DNA of 64,000 nucleotides from Streptomyces olivochromogenes (GTDB taxonomy: Bacteria > Actinomycetota > Actinomycetes > Streptomycetales > Streptomycetaceae). A program made the translations under genes and the position numbers. Under the pieces are notes generated by a model that was given only the letters and a program-made list of their open reading frames with translations, was not told the origin of the DNA and made no database searches. Below, one piece after another: positions 44,884 through 54,503 of the stretch. The stretch's first letter is position 1; each line of letters opens with the position of its first letter. The stretch spans positions 62,001-126,000 of the forward strand of contig NZ_JADDRL010000008.1 of NCBI RefSeq assembly GCF_021538895.1. The letters run 5' to 3'.

Positions 44884-45950
44884 GAGATCCCGACATCTCC
44901 GTCGTGATCTGCGTGTACACCGAGGACCGCTGGGAGGACATCCTCGCGGCGGTCTCCTCGGTGCGCGCGCAGTCGCGGCCGGCGCTGGAGACACTGCTGG
45001 TCGTCGACCACAACCCGGCGCTCCTGGACCGGCTGGCCAAGGAGTACAAGGAGTACAAGGAGTACGAGAAGCACGGGGGGAACGAGGAGAGCGGGGCGAA
45101 CGGGCCGAACGGGGAGCACGGGGCAGCAGGCGGGCCGGGCGCCGTACGGGTGCTCGCCAACGCCGGTCCCCGTGGCCTGTCCGCCGGCCGCAACACCGGC
45201 ATCGCGGCCTCGCGCGGCGAGGTGATCGCCTTCCTCGACGACGACGCCGTGGCCGAGAGGGACTGGCTGCGCCGCTTCGCCGAGGGGTACGCGAACCCGC
45301 GCGTGATGGCCGTCGGCGGCCGGACGATGCCGATCTGGGCGTCGGGCCGCCGGCCGGACTGGTTTCCCGAGGAGTTCGACTGGGTGGTCGGCTGCACCTA
45401 CAAGGGGCTGCCGCCCGGCCGGGTGCGGGTGCGCAATGTCCTGGGCGGAAACGCTTCTTTCCGCCGAACGGCGTTCGACCTGGCGGGCGGCTTCGCCACC
45501 GGCATCGGCCGCGACGGCGACAAACGCCCGCTGGGCTGCGAGGAGACGGAGCTGTGCATCCGGCTCACCCGTACCCGGCCGGACGCCGTGCTGCTGATCG
45601 ACGACCGCGCCGTCATCCACCACCGGGTGCCCGAGGCGCGCGAGCACTTCGGGTACTTCCGCACCCGCGCCTACGCCGAGGGCCTCTCGAAGGCCCTGGT
45701 GGCGCGCAGCGTGGGCGCGGACAAGGGGCTGGAGTCCGAACGCCGGTACGCCACGCGGGTGCTGCCCGCCGGGGTCGCTCGTGGCCTGCGGGACGCACTG
45801 CTGGCCCGGCCGGGCGGTGCGGGACGGGCCGGGGCCATCGTCGCGGGGGTGCTCACCGCCGCGGGCGGGTACCTGGTCGGAAGCGTCCGGACCCGCCGGG
45901 GCGGCGCGACGTTCTCGGTGGCGGAGATCGAGAGGGGACGGGATGAGTGA
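44880..45950 (+). CDS. GT2 glycosyltransferase
   Basis: A 356-residue enzyme. Opening DISVVICVYTEDRWEDILAAVSSV, then a Lys/Glu/Tyr tandem tract (KEYKEYKEYEKH) and a Gly/Asn-rich linker, then AGRNTGIAASRGEVIAFLDDDAVAERDW with the DDD metal site, and ETELCIRLTR near the acceptor site. The start is a TTG at 44880 overlapping the previous stop (TTGA), with GGGGAGAGG upstream, so translation is coupled. The repeat tract comes from three in-frame copies of a 9-base unit and may vary between strains. Confidence 0.87.
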   Translation: MRDPDISVVICVYTEDRWEDILAAVSSVRAQSRPALETLLVVDHNPALLDRLAKEYKEYKEYEKHGGNEESGANGPNGEHGAAGGPGAVRVLANAGPRGLSAGRNTGIAASRGEVIAFLDDDAVAERDWLRRFAEGYANPRVMAVGGRTMPIWASGRRPDWFPEEFDWVVGCTYKGLPPGRVRVRNVLGGNASFRRTAFDLAGGFATGIGRDGDKRPLGCEETELCIRLTRTRPDAVLLIDDRAVIHHRVPEAREHFGYFRTRAYAEGLSKALVARSVGADKGLESERRYATRVLPAGVARGLRDALLARPGGAGRAGAIVAGVLTAAGGYLVGSVRTRRGGATFSVAEIERGRDE

Positions 45951-46743
45951 CACCCGCGTGCCGATCCTCATGTACCACTCGGTCGCGACCGCGCCGAACG
46001 ACCCCACCCGCGCCCTGTCCGTGACACCGGAGGCGTTCGCCGAGCACATGGCGATGATCGGGGACCTGGGCTTCACCCCCGTCGACACCGCCGAGCTCGC
46101 GGCGCGTTGGCGCTCGGGCGGCCCGCTGCCCGAACGCCCGGTGCTGATCACCTTCGACGACGGCTACGAGGGCGTGCACCGGCACGCCCTGCCGGTGCTC
46201 GCCCGGCACGGCTTCGCGGCCACGCTGTTCGTCTCAACGGGCTGGATCAAGGGGGCGTACGACACCGGGGGCGGCCTGGACACCATGCTCGACTGGCCGC
46301 AGGTCCGCGAACTCGCGGGCCGCGGGGTCGAGATCGGCGGCCACAGCCACACCCACCCGCAGCTCGACCAGCTCGACGACGCGACGCTGCGGTCCGAGCT
46401 GATCCGCTGCAAGGAGATCGTCGCCGACGAACTGGGCACCGCACCGGCCTCGTTCGCGTACCCCTACGGCTACTCCAGCCGCCGGGTGCGCCGGGCGGTG
46501 CGGGACGCCGGGTTCGCCCAGGCGCTCGCCGTCGGCAACGGCCTCGCCCGGCGCCGGCAGGGGCCGTACGCCCTGCAGCGCGTCACCGTGCGCCGCGGCA
46601 CGGGAATCAAGGAGTTCGAGCAGCTGCTCGAGGGCCGTGCGATCGCCCGCGCCTTCGCCCGGGACCGTGCCCTCACCAAGGGGTACGCCGTCCTCCGCAG
46701 AGCACGCCAGGTCCGCCGGAAGGCCATCCGTTCCCGTGTCTGA
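45943..46743 (+). CDS. Polysaccharide deacetylase (CE4)
   Basis: A 266-residue NodB-homology enzyme. Motif 1 TFDDGYEG gives the catalytic base and metal Asp; motif 2 HSHTHPQL gives the two zinc His; motif 3-like FAYPYGYSSRRVR follows. No signal peptide is obvious, so it may work on cytoplasmic lipid-linked intermediates or be exported by an unknown route. The ATG overlaps the upstream GT2 by 8 bp and its own end overlaps the flippase gene by 8 bp. It is expected to remove acetyl groups from N-acetylated sugars of the glycan. Confidence 0.9.
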   Translation: MSDTRVPILMYHSVATAPNDPTRALSVTPEAFAEHMAMIGDLGFTPVDTAELAARWRSGGPLPERPVLITFDDGYEGVHRHALPVLARHGFAATLFVSTGWIKGAYDTGGGLDTMLDWPQVRELAGRGVEIGGHSHTHPQLDQLDDATLRSELIRCKEIVADELGTAPASFAYPYGYSSRRVRRAVRDAGFAQALAVGNGLARRRQGPYALQRVTVRRGTGIKEFEQLLEGRAIARAFARDRALTKGYAVLRRARQVRRKAIRSRV

Positions 46744-49700
46744 CACGACGACCACGACCGAGGCCGCAGCACCCGAGGCGCGGGCGCCCGAGCAGTCGGG
46801 GCGCCGTCTGCGCCTGCCCGGACGGGGCCGGTCGCCCGGCGGCAACCAGCTCTTTCGGAACGCCTACGCGCTGATGCTGAACACCGGCATCTCCGCCGTC
46901 CTCGGGCTCGGCTTCTGGCTGGCCGCCGCCCGCTACTACTCCGAGTCCGCGGTCGGCCAGGGCTCCGCCGCGATCGCCGCGATGAAGCTCCTGGCCGGGC
47001 TGACCGCGGTGACCCTGACCGGCGCCCTGGCCCGCTTCATCCCGGTCGCCGGGCGCAGCACCGGGCGGCTCATCTTCCGTACGTACGCGGGCAGTTCGCT
47101 GATCGTGGCGCTGGGCGCGGGCGTCTTCCTGATGACGCTGGACGCGTGGGGGCCCTCGTACCGCTTCCTGCACGGCCCGCTCAACGGCCTCGGGTTCGTC
47201 ATGGCCGTCGTCGCCTGGAACCTGCTCACCCTCCAGGACGGCGTGCTGACCGGGCTGCGCAGCGCGCCCTGGGTGCCGGTGGGCAACACCGTGTTCTCCG
47301 CCGTCAAACTGGGGCTGCTGGTCGCCTTCGCCGTGGCGATCCCCACGACCGGTGTCTTCGTGTCCTGGGTCGCCGCCATCGGCACCTCCGTGCTGCCGCT
47401 CGGCTGGCTGGTGTTCCGCCGTCTGGTGCCCCGGCACGTCAAGGCGACCGAGGACCGCGCCAAGCCGCCCACGCTGAAGGAGATCGGCACGTTCCTCGCC
47501 GGGGACTACACCGGCTCGCTGTTCTCGCTCGCCGTGGTCTACCTCGTCCCGGTCATCATCGCCGCGCAGGTCAGCTCCGAGGAGAACGCGTACTTCTACA
47601 TCACCACCACGATCGGCGGCACGATCAACCTGCTCGCCATCAACATGGGCGCGTCCCTGACCGTCGAGGGCTCTCACGACCCGGCGCGGCTGGCCGCCAA
47701 CACCCGTGCCGCGCTGCGCCGGATGGCCCGCATCATGCTGCCGATCTGCGGGCTGCTGTTCGCGGGGGCGCCGTGGATCCTCGGCGTGTTCGGCACGGGC
47801 TACGCGGACGCGGCGACGCCGCTGCTGCGCTGGTTCGCGGTCGGCGCGCTGCTGCGGGTCGTGATGGAGACGTACTTCGCCGTGCTGCGCGCCCAGAGCC
47901 GCACCGCCGGACTCGCCTGGCTGCAGGGCCTGCTGTGCGTGCTGGTGCTCGGCCTGACGCTGCTGCTGCTCCCGCGCATGGGCCTGACCGGCGCGGGCGT
48001 CGCCGAGATCTCCAGCCTGGCGGTGATCGTGGCGATCGCGGCGCCCCGGCTGTGGAGGACGGTCCGGGCCGCGCCGCCCGTCGTGCCGGAGACGGCGGCG
48101 CCGGACGGGGACCTCGCCGACCTGGGGACGCCCGAGGTTCCCGCCGCCGACCGGCCGCGCCGCCGGGGCCCGGCCTGGGCGCTGGACAGCGACACCCTCG
48201 CGCTGGGCATCCACGTCGACTTCGACCACGTCGAGCGCCGTCCCGACGTGCGTCCCGGTCCGGGCACCCCGCCCACGGGCACGCCCGTGGTAGACCCCGG
48301 CCGGGGCCGGGCGAGGGAGCCGGGCCCGCAGGCGTCGCCGGGACCCGCGAAGGCCTCGCCGCCGCGGGCGGCGGAGGTGGACGCGCCGTTCGAGTCCCCC
48401 TTCACCCTCGACCGGTCGGCCGACGTCCCGGAGGCGTCGGACGACTACGCCGAGGAGCCCTCGGGCGAGGCGGTCGTACCGGACGCGGAGGCCGTGCCCG
48501 AGCCGCCGCCGCGGTCCCTGCGGGAGCGTCTGCTCCCCACCCGCGCGGGCGTCGTCCTCGGCTGTCTGCTGATCGCCGCGCTCCTGCTCTACTGGGTGCC
48601 GGCCCTGCGGCTCGGCGAGTCCGACCTGGACCGGATGGGCGGGCTGGGCCTGATCTCGGTCCTGCCGCTGCCGACGCTGGTCGGGGCGGCGCTGCTCATC
48701 GCGGTGTTCGCCGCGCTGCTCTGGCTGCGCCGCGAACACCGGACGCTGCTGTTGGTCACGCTCCTGGCGACCGTGGTGTCGTTGCACGCCCTGCCCGCCG
48801 TCATCGAGACGGAGCCGCGGTTCGCGACGGCCTGGCAGCATCTGGGCTTCATCGACTACATCGACCGCACCGGATCCGCCGTGCCGGACCTGGACGCGCG
48901 CTGGAGCTGGCCCGGCTTCTTCGCGGCGGCCGCCTTCGTCGCCCGGGCCTGCGGGGTCACGGACTTCACCGAGATCATCCGCTGGTGGCCGCTGGCCATT
49001 CAACTCGCCTATCTGCCGCCGCTGTTCCTGCTCGTGCGCTCGATGCGGGCGAGCTGGCGGGCCCGGTGGACCGGCATCTGGATCTTCGCGCTCTGCGGCT
49101 GGGTCGGCCAGGACTACTTCTCCCCGCAGGGCTTCACCTATCTGCTGTACCTGGCCTTCGTGGCGATCCTCCTCGTGTGGTTCCGCGCCCCGCACGTGAT
49201 CTGGACGAGGTTCCGGCCGGGCGAGGCGGAGGTCGAGCCGACCGACCGGCGCCAACGGGCCGTGCTGCTGGCGGTGTTGATCGGCCTGTACGCGGCGAGC
49301 GTGCCCGCGCACCAGCTCACCCCGTTCGTGATGCTGGGCGTGCTCGCGGCGCTGGTGCTGATCGGCAGGTCGGAGCTGCGCGGACTGCCGATCCTGTTCG
49401 GGGTGGTGGCCGCGGTGTGGCTCGGGTTCATGGCCGAGCCGTACTGGTCCGGGCACTTCGACGACCTCTTCGGCGGGGTCGGCGGCGTCGGCAGCAATGT
49501 GTCCACCTCCGTCTCCGGCCGGATCCAGGGCGGCAGCTCGACCCACAAGCTGGTGCTGTACACCCGGGTGCTGCTGGCCGGCGGCGTGATGACCTTCGCC
49601 TGCTGGGGCTGGTGGCGGCGGCGCGACCACAAGTACCGCGAACGGTCGCTGCTGGTGCTCACCTTCGTCCCGTTCCTGGGCTTCGGCATGCAGTCGTACG

Positions 49701-50545
49701 GCGGCGAGATGGCGCTGCGCGTCTTCATGTTCGCCCTGCCCGGCGCGGCCCTGCTGGCGGGCCTCGCCCTCTTCCCGCGCACCGGCGTCACCGCGAAGGA
49801 GCGCGAGAAGGACCGGGTGAGCCTGGCACCGCCGGCCGCGCTGCTGGCGGGTCTGCTGCTCATGGGCGGCTTCCTGGTGGCCCGCTGGGGCAACGAGCCG
49901 TTCGAGCGGATCCGGCCCGGCGAGGTCGCCGCCATGGACTACGTGTACGCCCACGACAAGCCGACGGTACGGCTGCTGTGGCTGAGCAACGACACGGTCA
50001 GCAACGTCACCCCGGCGATGCCGTGGGGCGCGCGGGACATGGAGCGGGTCAGCTATGTGCCGACACTGGCGCCGACCGACCCGGTGCTGGTGTCCGGCCT
50101 GGTCAAGGCGCTCAAGGACGCGGGTCCGAACTCGTATCTGATGATCAACGAGAGTCAGGTCACGTATCTGCAGATGGACGTGGGCTACTCGGCGACCTGG
50201 CCGGACCGGCTCGTGCGGAACCTGGACGACCGGCAGGAGCTGCGGAAGGTCCTGGCCAACGACGACGTGACCATGTACGCCCTGCGCAAGCGACCCGCGG
50301 GCGAGGTGCCGAAGCCGGCTCCCGGTCCGATCGGGCCGCGGGTGACGTGGACGCCCTGGTCGGTGGTCGGCGCTCTGGCGGCCGTCGCGCTGATCCTGCT
50401 GCTCACCGCCCGCGAGGTGGTCCGGGTCGCGACCCGGCCGAGCGTGCGTCAGCTGCGGTGGCTGCAGAGCAGCTTCTGGTTCTCGCTGCCCCTGCTGGCG
50501 GTGGTGTTCGCCTCGCTGGTGCAGCGGTTCCTGACAATGAAGTGA
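46736..50545 (+). CDS. Fused polysaccharide flippase and membrane glycosyltransferase-like protein
   Basis: A 1,269-residue membrane protein. Residues ~40-445 look like a Wzx/MATE-type flippase with about 12 helices (NQLFRNAYALMLNTGISAVLGLGFWLAAARYY at the start). Residues ~445-595 are a Pro/Ala/Glu-rich linker. Residues ~595-1269 form a second polytopic domain with about 10 helices and large outside loops (ARWSWPGFFAAAAFVARACGVTDF, GQDYFSPQGFTYLLYL, HQLTPFVMLGVLAALV), resembling lipid-linked sugar transferases or O-antigen ligases. The GTG at 46736 is coupled to the deacetylase. Fusion suggests that export and polymerisation or transfer are linked. Confidence 0.8.
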   Translation: MSDTTTTTEAAAPEARAPEQSGRRLRLPGRGRSPGGNQLFRNAYALMLNTGISAVLGLGFWLAAARYYSESAVGQGSAAIAAMKLLAGLTAVTLTGALARFIPVAGRSTGRLIFRTYAGSSLIVALGAGVFLMTLDAWGPSYRFLHGPLNGLGFVMAVVAWNLLTLQDGVLTGLRSAPWVPVGNTVFSAVKLGLLVAFAVAIPTTGVFVSWVAAIGTSVLPLGWLVFRRLVPRHVKATEDRAKPPTLKEIGTFLAGDYTGSLFSLAVVYLVPVIIAAQVSSEENAYFYITTTIGGTINLLAINMGASLTVEGSHDPARLAANTRAALRRMARIMLPICGLLFAGAPWILGVFGTGYADAATPLLRWFAVGALLRVVMETYFAVLRAQSRTAGLAWLQGLLCVLVLGLTLLLLPRMGLTGAGVAEISSLAVIVAIAAPRLWRTVRAAPPVVPETAAPDGDLADLGTPEVPAADRPRRRGPAWALDSDTLALGIHVDFDHVERRPDVRPGPGTPPTGTPVVDPGRGRAREPGPQASPGPAKASPPRAAEVDAPFESPFTLDRSADVPEASDDYAEEPSGEAVVPDAEAVPEPPPRSLRERLLPTRAGVVLGCLLIAALLLYWVPALRLGESDLDRMGGLGLISVLPLPTLVGAALLIAVFAALLWLRREHRTLLLVTLLATVVSLHALPAVIETEPRFATAWQHLGFIDYIDRTGSAVPDLDARWSWPGFFAAAAFVARACGVTDFTEIIRWWPLAIQLAYLPPLFLLVRSMRASWRARWTGIWIFALCGWVGQDYFSPQGFTYLLYLAFVAILLVWFRAPHVIWTRFRPGEAEVEPTDRRQRAVLLAVLIGLYAASVPAHQLTPFVMLGVLAALVLIGRSELRGLPILFGVVAAVWLGFMAEPYWSGHFDDLFGGVGGVGSNVSTSVSGRIQGGSSTHKLVLYTRVLLAGGVMTFACWGWWRRRDHKYRERSLLVLTFVPFLGFGMQSYGGEMALRVFMFALPGAALLAGLALFPRTGVTAKEREKDRVSLAPPAALLAGLLLMGGFLVARWGNEPFERIRPGEVAAMDYVYAHDKPTVRLLWLSNDTVSNVTPAMPWGARDMERVSYVPTLAPTDPVLVSGLVKALKDAGPNSYLMINESQVTYLQMDVGYSATWPDRLVRNLDDRQELRKVLANDDVTMYALRKRPAGEVPKPAPGPIGPRVTWTPWSVVGALAAVALILLLTAREVVRVATRPSVRQLRWLQSSFWFSLPLLAVVFASLVQRFLTMK

Positions 50546-50566
50546 GGGCGCCGGCCCACGGGGCGG

Positions 50567-50602
50567 GGTGGCTCACCCGGGGTGGCTCACCCGGTGAGCC
50601 AC
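50567..50602. terminator. Duplicated hairpin between convergent genes
   Basis: GTGGCTCACC-C-GGTGAGCCAC at 50582-50602 is a perfect 10-bp palindrome and includes the GH39 stop codon. GGTGGCTCACCCGG is repeated twice in tandem (50567-50580, 50581-50594). A bidirectional terminator is likely. Confidence 0.65.
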
Positions 50603-52020
50603 TTCACCTCGTACGCCCGCATGTCGAACCGCTTGCCGTCGACCCGCGCGCTGATCGGCCGGTCGAGGACGTTGACCACCAGGACCGTCCTGTCGGTGGC
50701 GAGGACGCGGACGTTGGGCATGTCGTCCGCGGCGACGGGCACGGCTCTGAACCGCGTGCCCGGCGGGAAGGCCCGGCCGAACCGTGCGACCAGGTCGTAC
50801 ATGGGCAGTTCCCGGCCGCCGGCGCCGCTGTCGGTCGGCGTCCACAGGCAGCCGGCGCAGGCGGTGCCCTTCTCCTCCTCCGGGTTCCAGTAGAAGCCGG
50901 AGTCGGCGCCGCCCCTGACCATGGCGATCATCCCGGTGGCCTGGACGGCGAGCCGGTGGGTCTCGGACCAGCCCTTGCGGTCGTCGTTGCCGTCGCCGGG
51001 CACGGCGGGCTCAACGTAGTACTCGGCCCACCACAGCGGCAGGTCATGCGTCTGCCCCCGTACCCACTCGCCGACGGCGGTGAGCTTGTCGGTGGCCGCG
51101 AACTCGTCGGGCAGCATGTCGTCGTCGTTGGTGTAGCTGGAGCCGTCGACGACCACGAAGTCGGCGCCCGCCCGGTGAGCGTTCCAGTATTTGAAGGCGT
51201 CGAGGACCCGCTGGTCCATGGCGCCCCAGGCGCCTTTGAGGGTCGTCGACGCGTCCTCCTTCTGCCGCGGGTCGACGCTGTCCATGACCAGGTACGGCCC
51301 GCCGACCATGATGTCCTTGTTCACCTTCTTCAGCGCCTTGTACACGAGGTTGTACATCGTCGTGTAGCCCTCGTAGTCCCAGCGGCCCCTGGCGTCGTTC
51401 CAGAAGCCCTTGAACTCGTTCCAGACGATGAAGTGGCGTACGTCCGGATAGCGCTTGGCGACGGTCGCGGCGAGGTTCGCGAAGTCCTGGTAGTGGTCGG
51501 GCGTCGGGGCGGTCTCCAGGGCGGCCTGGCTCCAGTCGGTGTGGTCGACGCCGGCCTTGCCGCCCTTCATCCAGTCCGGGGAACAGCACAGCGTGATCAC
51601 CGGGGTGGCGCCCGACCTGCGCATGAAGTCGATACGGCGGTCCATCGCGCCGAAGTCGTAGCGCCCCTCGACCGGTTCGGGGTTGTCGGCGCCCCAGCCC
51701 ATGATGTGCTGGTTCTGCGGCAGCCCGCCGTTCTTCGCCAGGAGTTGCTCGACACGCCCGGTGGCGGCCGCGCTGCCCTCGTCGGCGCTGTACTGGGTGT
51801 GGGTGAATCCCCAGCCCACGTACGGCCGTGTCGTCCCGGGCGGGGTGGCCGGCGTGCCGTGCACCTTGTCGCCGTCGCGGGAGGTGCCGGCGGTGCTCGC
51901 GCCGCTCCCGGGAAGCGTGTTGATCAGGGTCACCACCAGGGCCAGTGCGGCCATGCCCACGCCGAGAAGGGCGATGAGCCGCGACCGCCCCGCCCCCGAA
52001 TTCCACCCATGACGTCCCAT
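50587..52020 (-). CDS. Membrane-anchored GH39-like glycoside hydrolase
   Basis: A 477-residue protein with one N-terminal helix (RLIALLGVGMAALALVVTLINTL, about residues 14-36) and no clear cleavage site, so it is probably a membrane anchor. The catalytic domain fits clan A: acid/base Glu in HFIVWNEFKGFW after beta-strand 4, and the probable nucleophile Glu in LPLWWAEYYVEPAV. The C-terminal part is a small beta domain. GH39 enzymes are beta-xylosidases or alpha-iduronidase-like; here it may trim the glycan made by the convergent operon. Substrate is not determined. Confidence 0.8.
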   Translation of the reverse strand: MGRHGWNSGAGRSRLIALLGVGMAALALVVTLINTLPGSGASTAGTSRDGDKVHGTPATPPGTTRPYVGWGFTHTQYSADEGSAAATGRVEQLLAKNGGLPQNQHIMGWGADNPEPVEGRYDFGAMDRRIDFMRRSGATPVITLCCSPDWMKGGKAGVDHTDWSQAALETAPTPDHYQDFANLAATVAKRYPDVRHFIVWNEFKGFWNDARGRWDYEGYTTMYNLVYKALKKVNKDIMVGGPYLVMDSVDPRQKEDASTTLKGAWGAMDQRVLDAFKYWNAHRAGADFVVVDGSSYTNDDDMLPDEFAATDKLTAVGEWVRGQTHDLPLWWAEYYVEPAVPGDGNDDRKGWSETHRLAVQATGMIAMVRGGADSGFYWNPEEEKGTACAGCLWTPTDSGAGGRELPMYDLVARFGRAFPPGTRFRAVPVAADDMPNVRVLATDRTVLVVNVLDRPISARVDGKRFDMRAYEVKWLTG

Positions 52021-52130
52021 CGAGGACAACAGTAAGGGCGAATTTCGCGGTGGGGGGAGGGCTTGGGAACACCCGGGACAAGCGGCGGAAATGCAGTGCG
52101 CCGAGCCCGTCGGTGCCGGATCATGGCGGC

Positions 52131-53225
<1,095 letters not shown>

Positions 53226-53272
53226 CGCGGCCGCGGCGGGCCCGTGCGGCCGGCCGGTGCTTTGATGGACGT

Positions 53273-54076
53273 ATGACCCTGTACGTCGGTACGTCGGGGT
53301 GGCAGTACAAGGACTGGCGGGACGTCCTGTACCCCGCCGACGTACCCGTGCGGCTGTGGCTGGAGGAGTACGCGGCGCACTTCGCCACGGTGGAGCTCAA
53401 CAACGCGTTCTACCGGCTGCCGACGCGGGAGAACTTCGAGGCGTGGCGGGAGCGGGTGCCGGCCGGCTTCGTGGTGGCGGTGAAGGCGAGCCGCTACCTC
53501 ACGCACATCAAGCGGCTGAAGGACCCGGCGGAACCGGTCGACCGAATGATGACGCACGCGGCCGGCCTGGGCGACCGGCTCGGACCGGTGCTGCTCCAGC
53601 TGCCGCCGACGCTGCGGGTCGCGCCGGACCTGCTGGACGCCTGCCTGGCCTGCTTCCCGCCCGGGACCCGGATCGCGGTCGAACCCCGCCACGACTCGTG
53701 GTGGACGGCCGAGGTGCGCACGATCCTCGAATCCCGCGGCGCCGCCCTGTGCTGGGCCGATGTGCAGGCCCGCCCGGTGACACCGCTGTGGCGCACCACC
53801 GACTGGGGCTACGTCCGCTTCCACGAGGGCCGCGCCCGGCCGTGGCCGCGCTACGGCCACCGGTCCCTGGAGACGTGGGTCGACCGCATCGCGACGACCT
53901 GGTCCGACGACCACGACGTCCACACCTACTTCAACAACGACCCCGGCGGGGCGGCGGTGGAGGACGCGGTGGTGTTCGGGAGGGCGGCGACCCGGGCGGG
54001 ACTGACGGTCACCCGCACTCCGAGTGAACTGTCGCACCGGCACCGAAGATCCGCCGCGGCTCACCCCTCCCCGTAG
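53273..54076 (+). CDS. DUF72 family protein (YecE-like)
   Basis: A 267-residue TIM-barrel-like protein. Family marks are LYVGTSGWQYKDWRDVLYP at the N-terminus, TVELNNAFYRLP, AVKASRYLTHIKRL, and RFHEG with YFNNDPGG near the end. TTTGAT at 53261-53266 lies six bases before the ATG, so the message may be leaderless. The last 16 bp overlap the convergent GntR gene. No enzymatic activity is firmly established for this family to my knowledge. Confidence 0.87.
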   Translation: MTLYVGTSGWQYKDWRDVLYPADVPVRLWLEEYAAHFATVELNNAFYRLPTRENFEAWRERVPAGFVVAVKASRYLTHIKRLKDPAEPVDRMMTHAAGLGDRLGPVLLQLPPTLRVAPDLLDACLACFPPGTRIAVEPRHDSWWTAEVRTILESRGAALCWADVQARPVTPLWRTTDWGYVRFHEGRARPWPRYGHRSLETWVDRIATTWSDDHDVHTYFNNDPGGAAVEDAVVFGRAATRAGLTVTRTPSELSHRHRRSAAAHPSP

Positions 54077-54432
54077 GCCGCCCGCAGGGCATCCCGCACG
54101 GCGGCCAGCGCCGCACCCTCGTCCAGCCCCAGCCGCCGCACCCGCTCCGCGTAGGCCTGCGCGGCCGACGCCGCCTCCCGCTCCGCGGCCGAGCCGGCGG
54201 CCGCCACGAACGTTCCGTTGCGCCCCCGCGTCTCGATCACCCCGTCCGTCTCCAGCGCCCGGTACGCCTTGGCCACCGTGTTCACGGCGAGCCCCAGCGA
54301 CTCGGCGAGCCCCCGCACGGTCGGCAGGCGGTACCCCACCGGCAGCACTCCTGCCCTGGCCTGCTCGGAAATCTGCGCCCGCACCTGCTCGTACGGCGGC
54401 ACGCTCTCGTCGATGTGGATCTTCAAGGTCAC
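54061..54432 (-). CDS. YtrA-type GntR regulator
   Basis: A 123-residue regulator consisting of a winged helix (residues 5-75: SVPPYEQVRAQISEQARAGVLPVGYRLPTVRGLAESLGLAVNTVAKAYRALE) and only a short helical tail, as in the YtrA subfamily that usually controls ABC transporter genes. Here the divergent gene is a GNAT enzyme instead. The GTG at 54432 is the family-consistent start. GCACGG-N10-CCGTGC at 54476-54497 in the divergent region is a possible operator. Confidence 0.85.
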   Translation of the reverse strand: MTLKIHIDESVPPYEQVRAQISEQARAGVLPVGYRLPTVRGLAESLGLAVNTVAKAYRALETDGVIETRGRNGTFVAAAGSAAEREAASAAQAYAERVRRLGLDEGAALAAVRDALRAAYGEG

Positions 54433-54503
54433 GGCCCGATTCTCCCGTATCCGCCGGAAAATGGGAGGCAGCACTGCACGGGTCCCGCATACCGTGCGAC
54501 CCC

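Noticed and set aside
46673..49954. Open frame of 1,093 codons antisense to the flippase fusion
   Set aside because: Composition typical of GC shadow frames and no conserved motif.
47146..52035. Open frame of 1,629 codons on the plus strand
   Set aside because: Low-complexity Arg/Gly/Pro translation, no domains; it shadows the flippase fusion and the opposite-strand GH39 gene.
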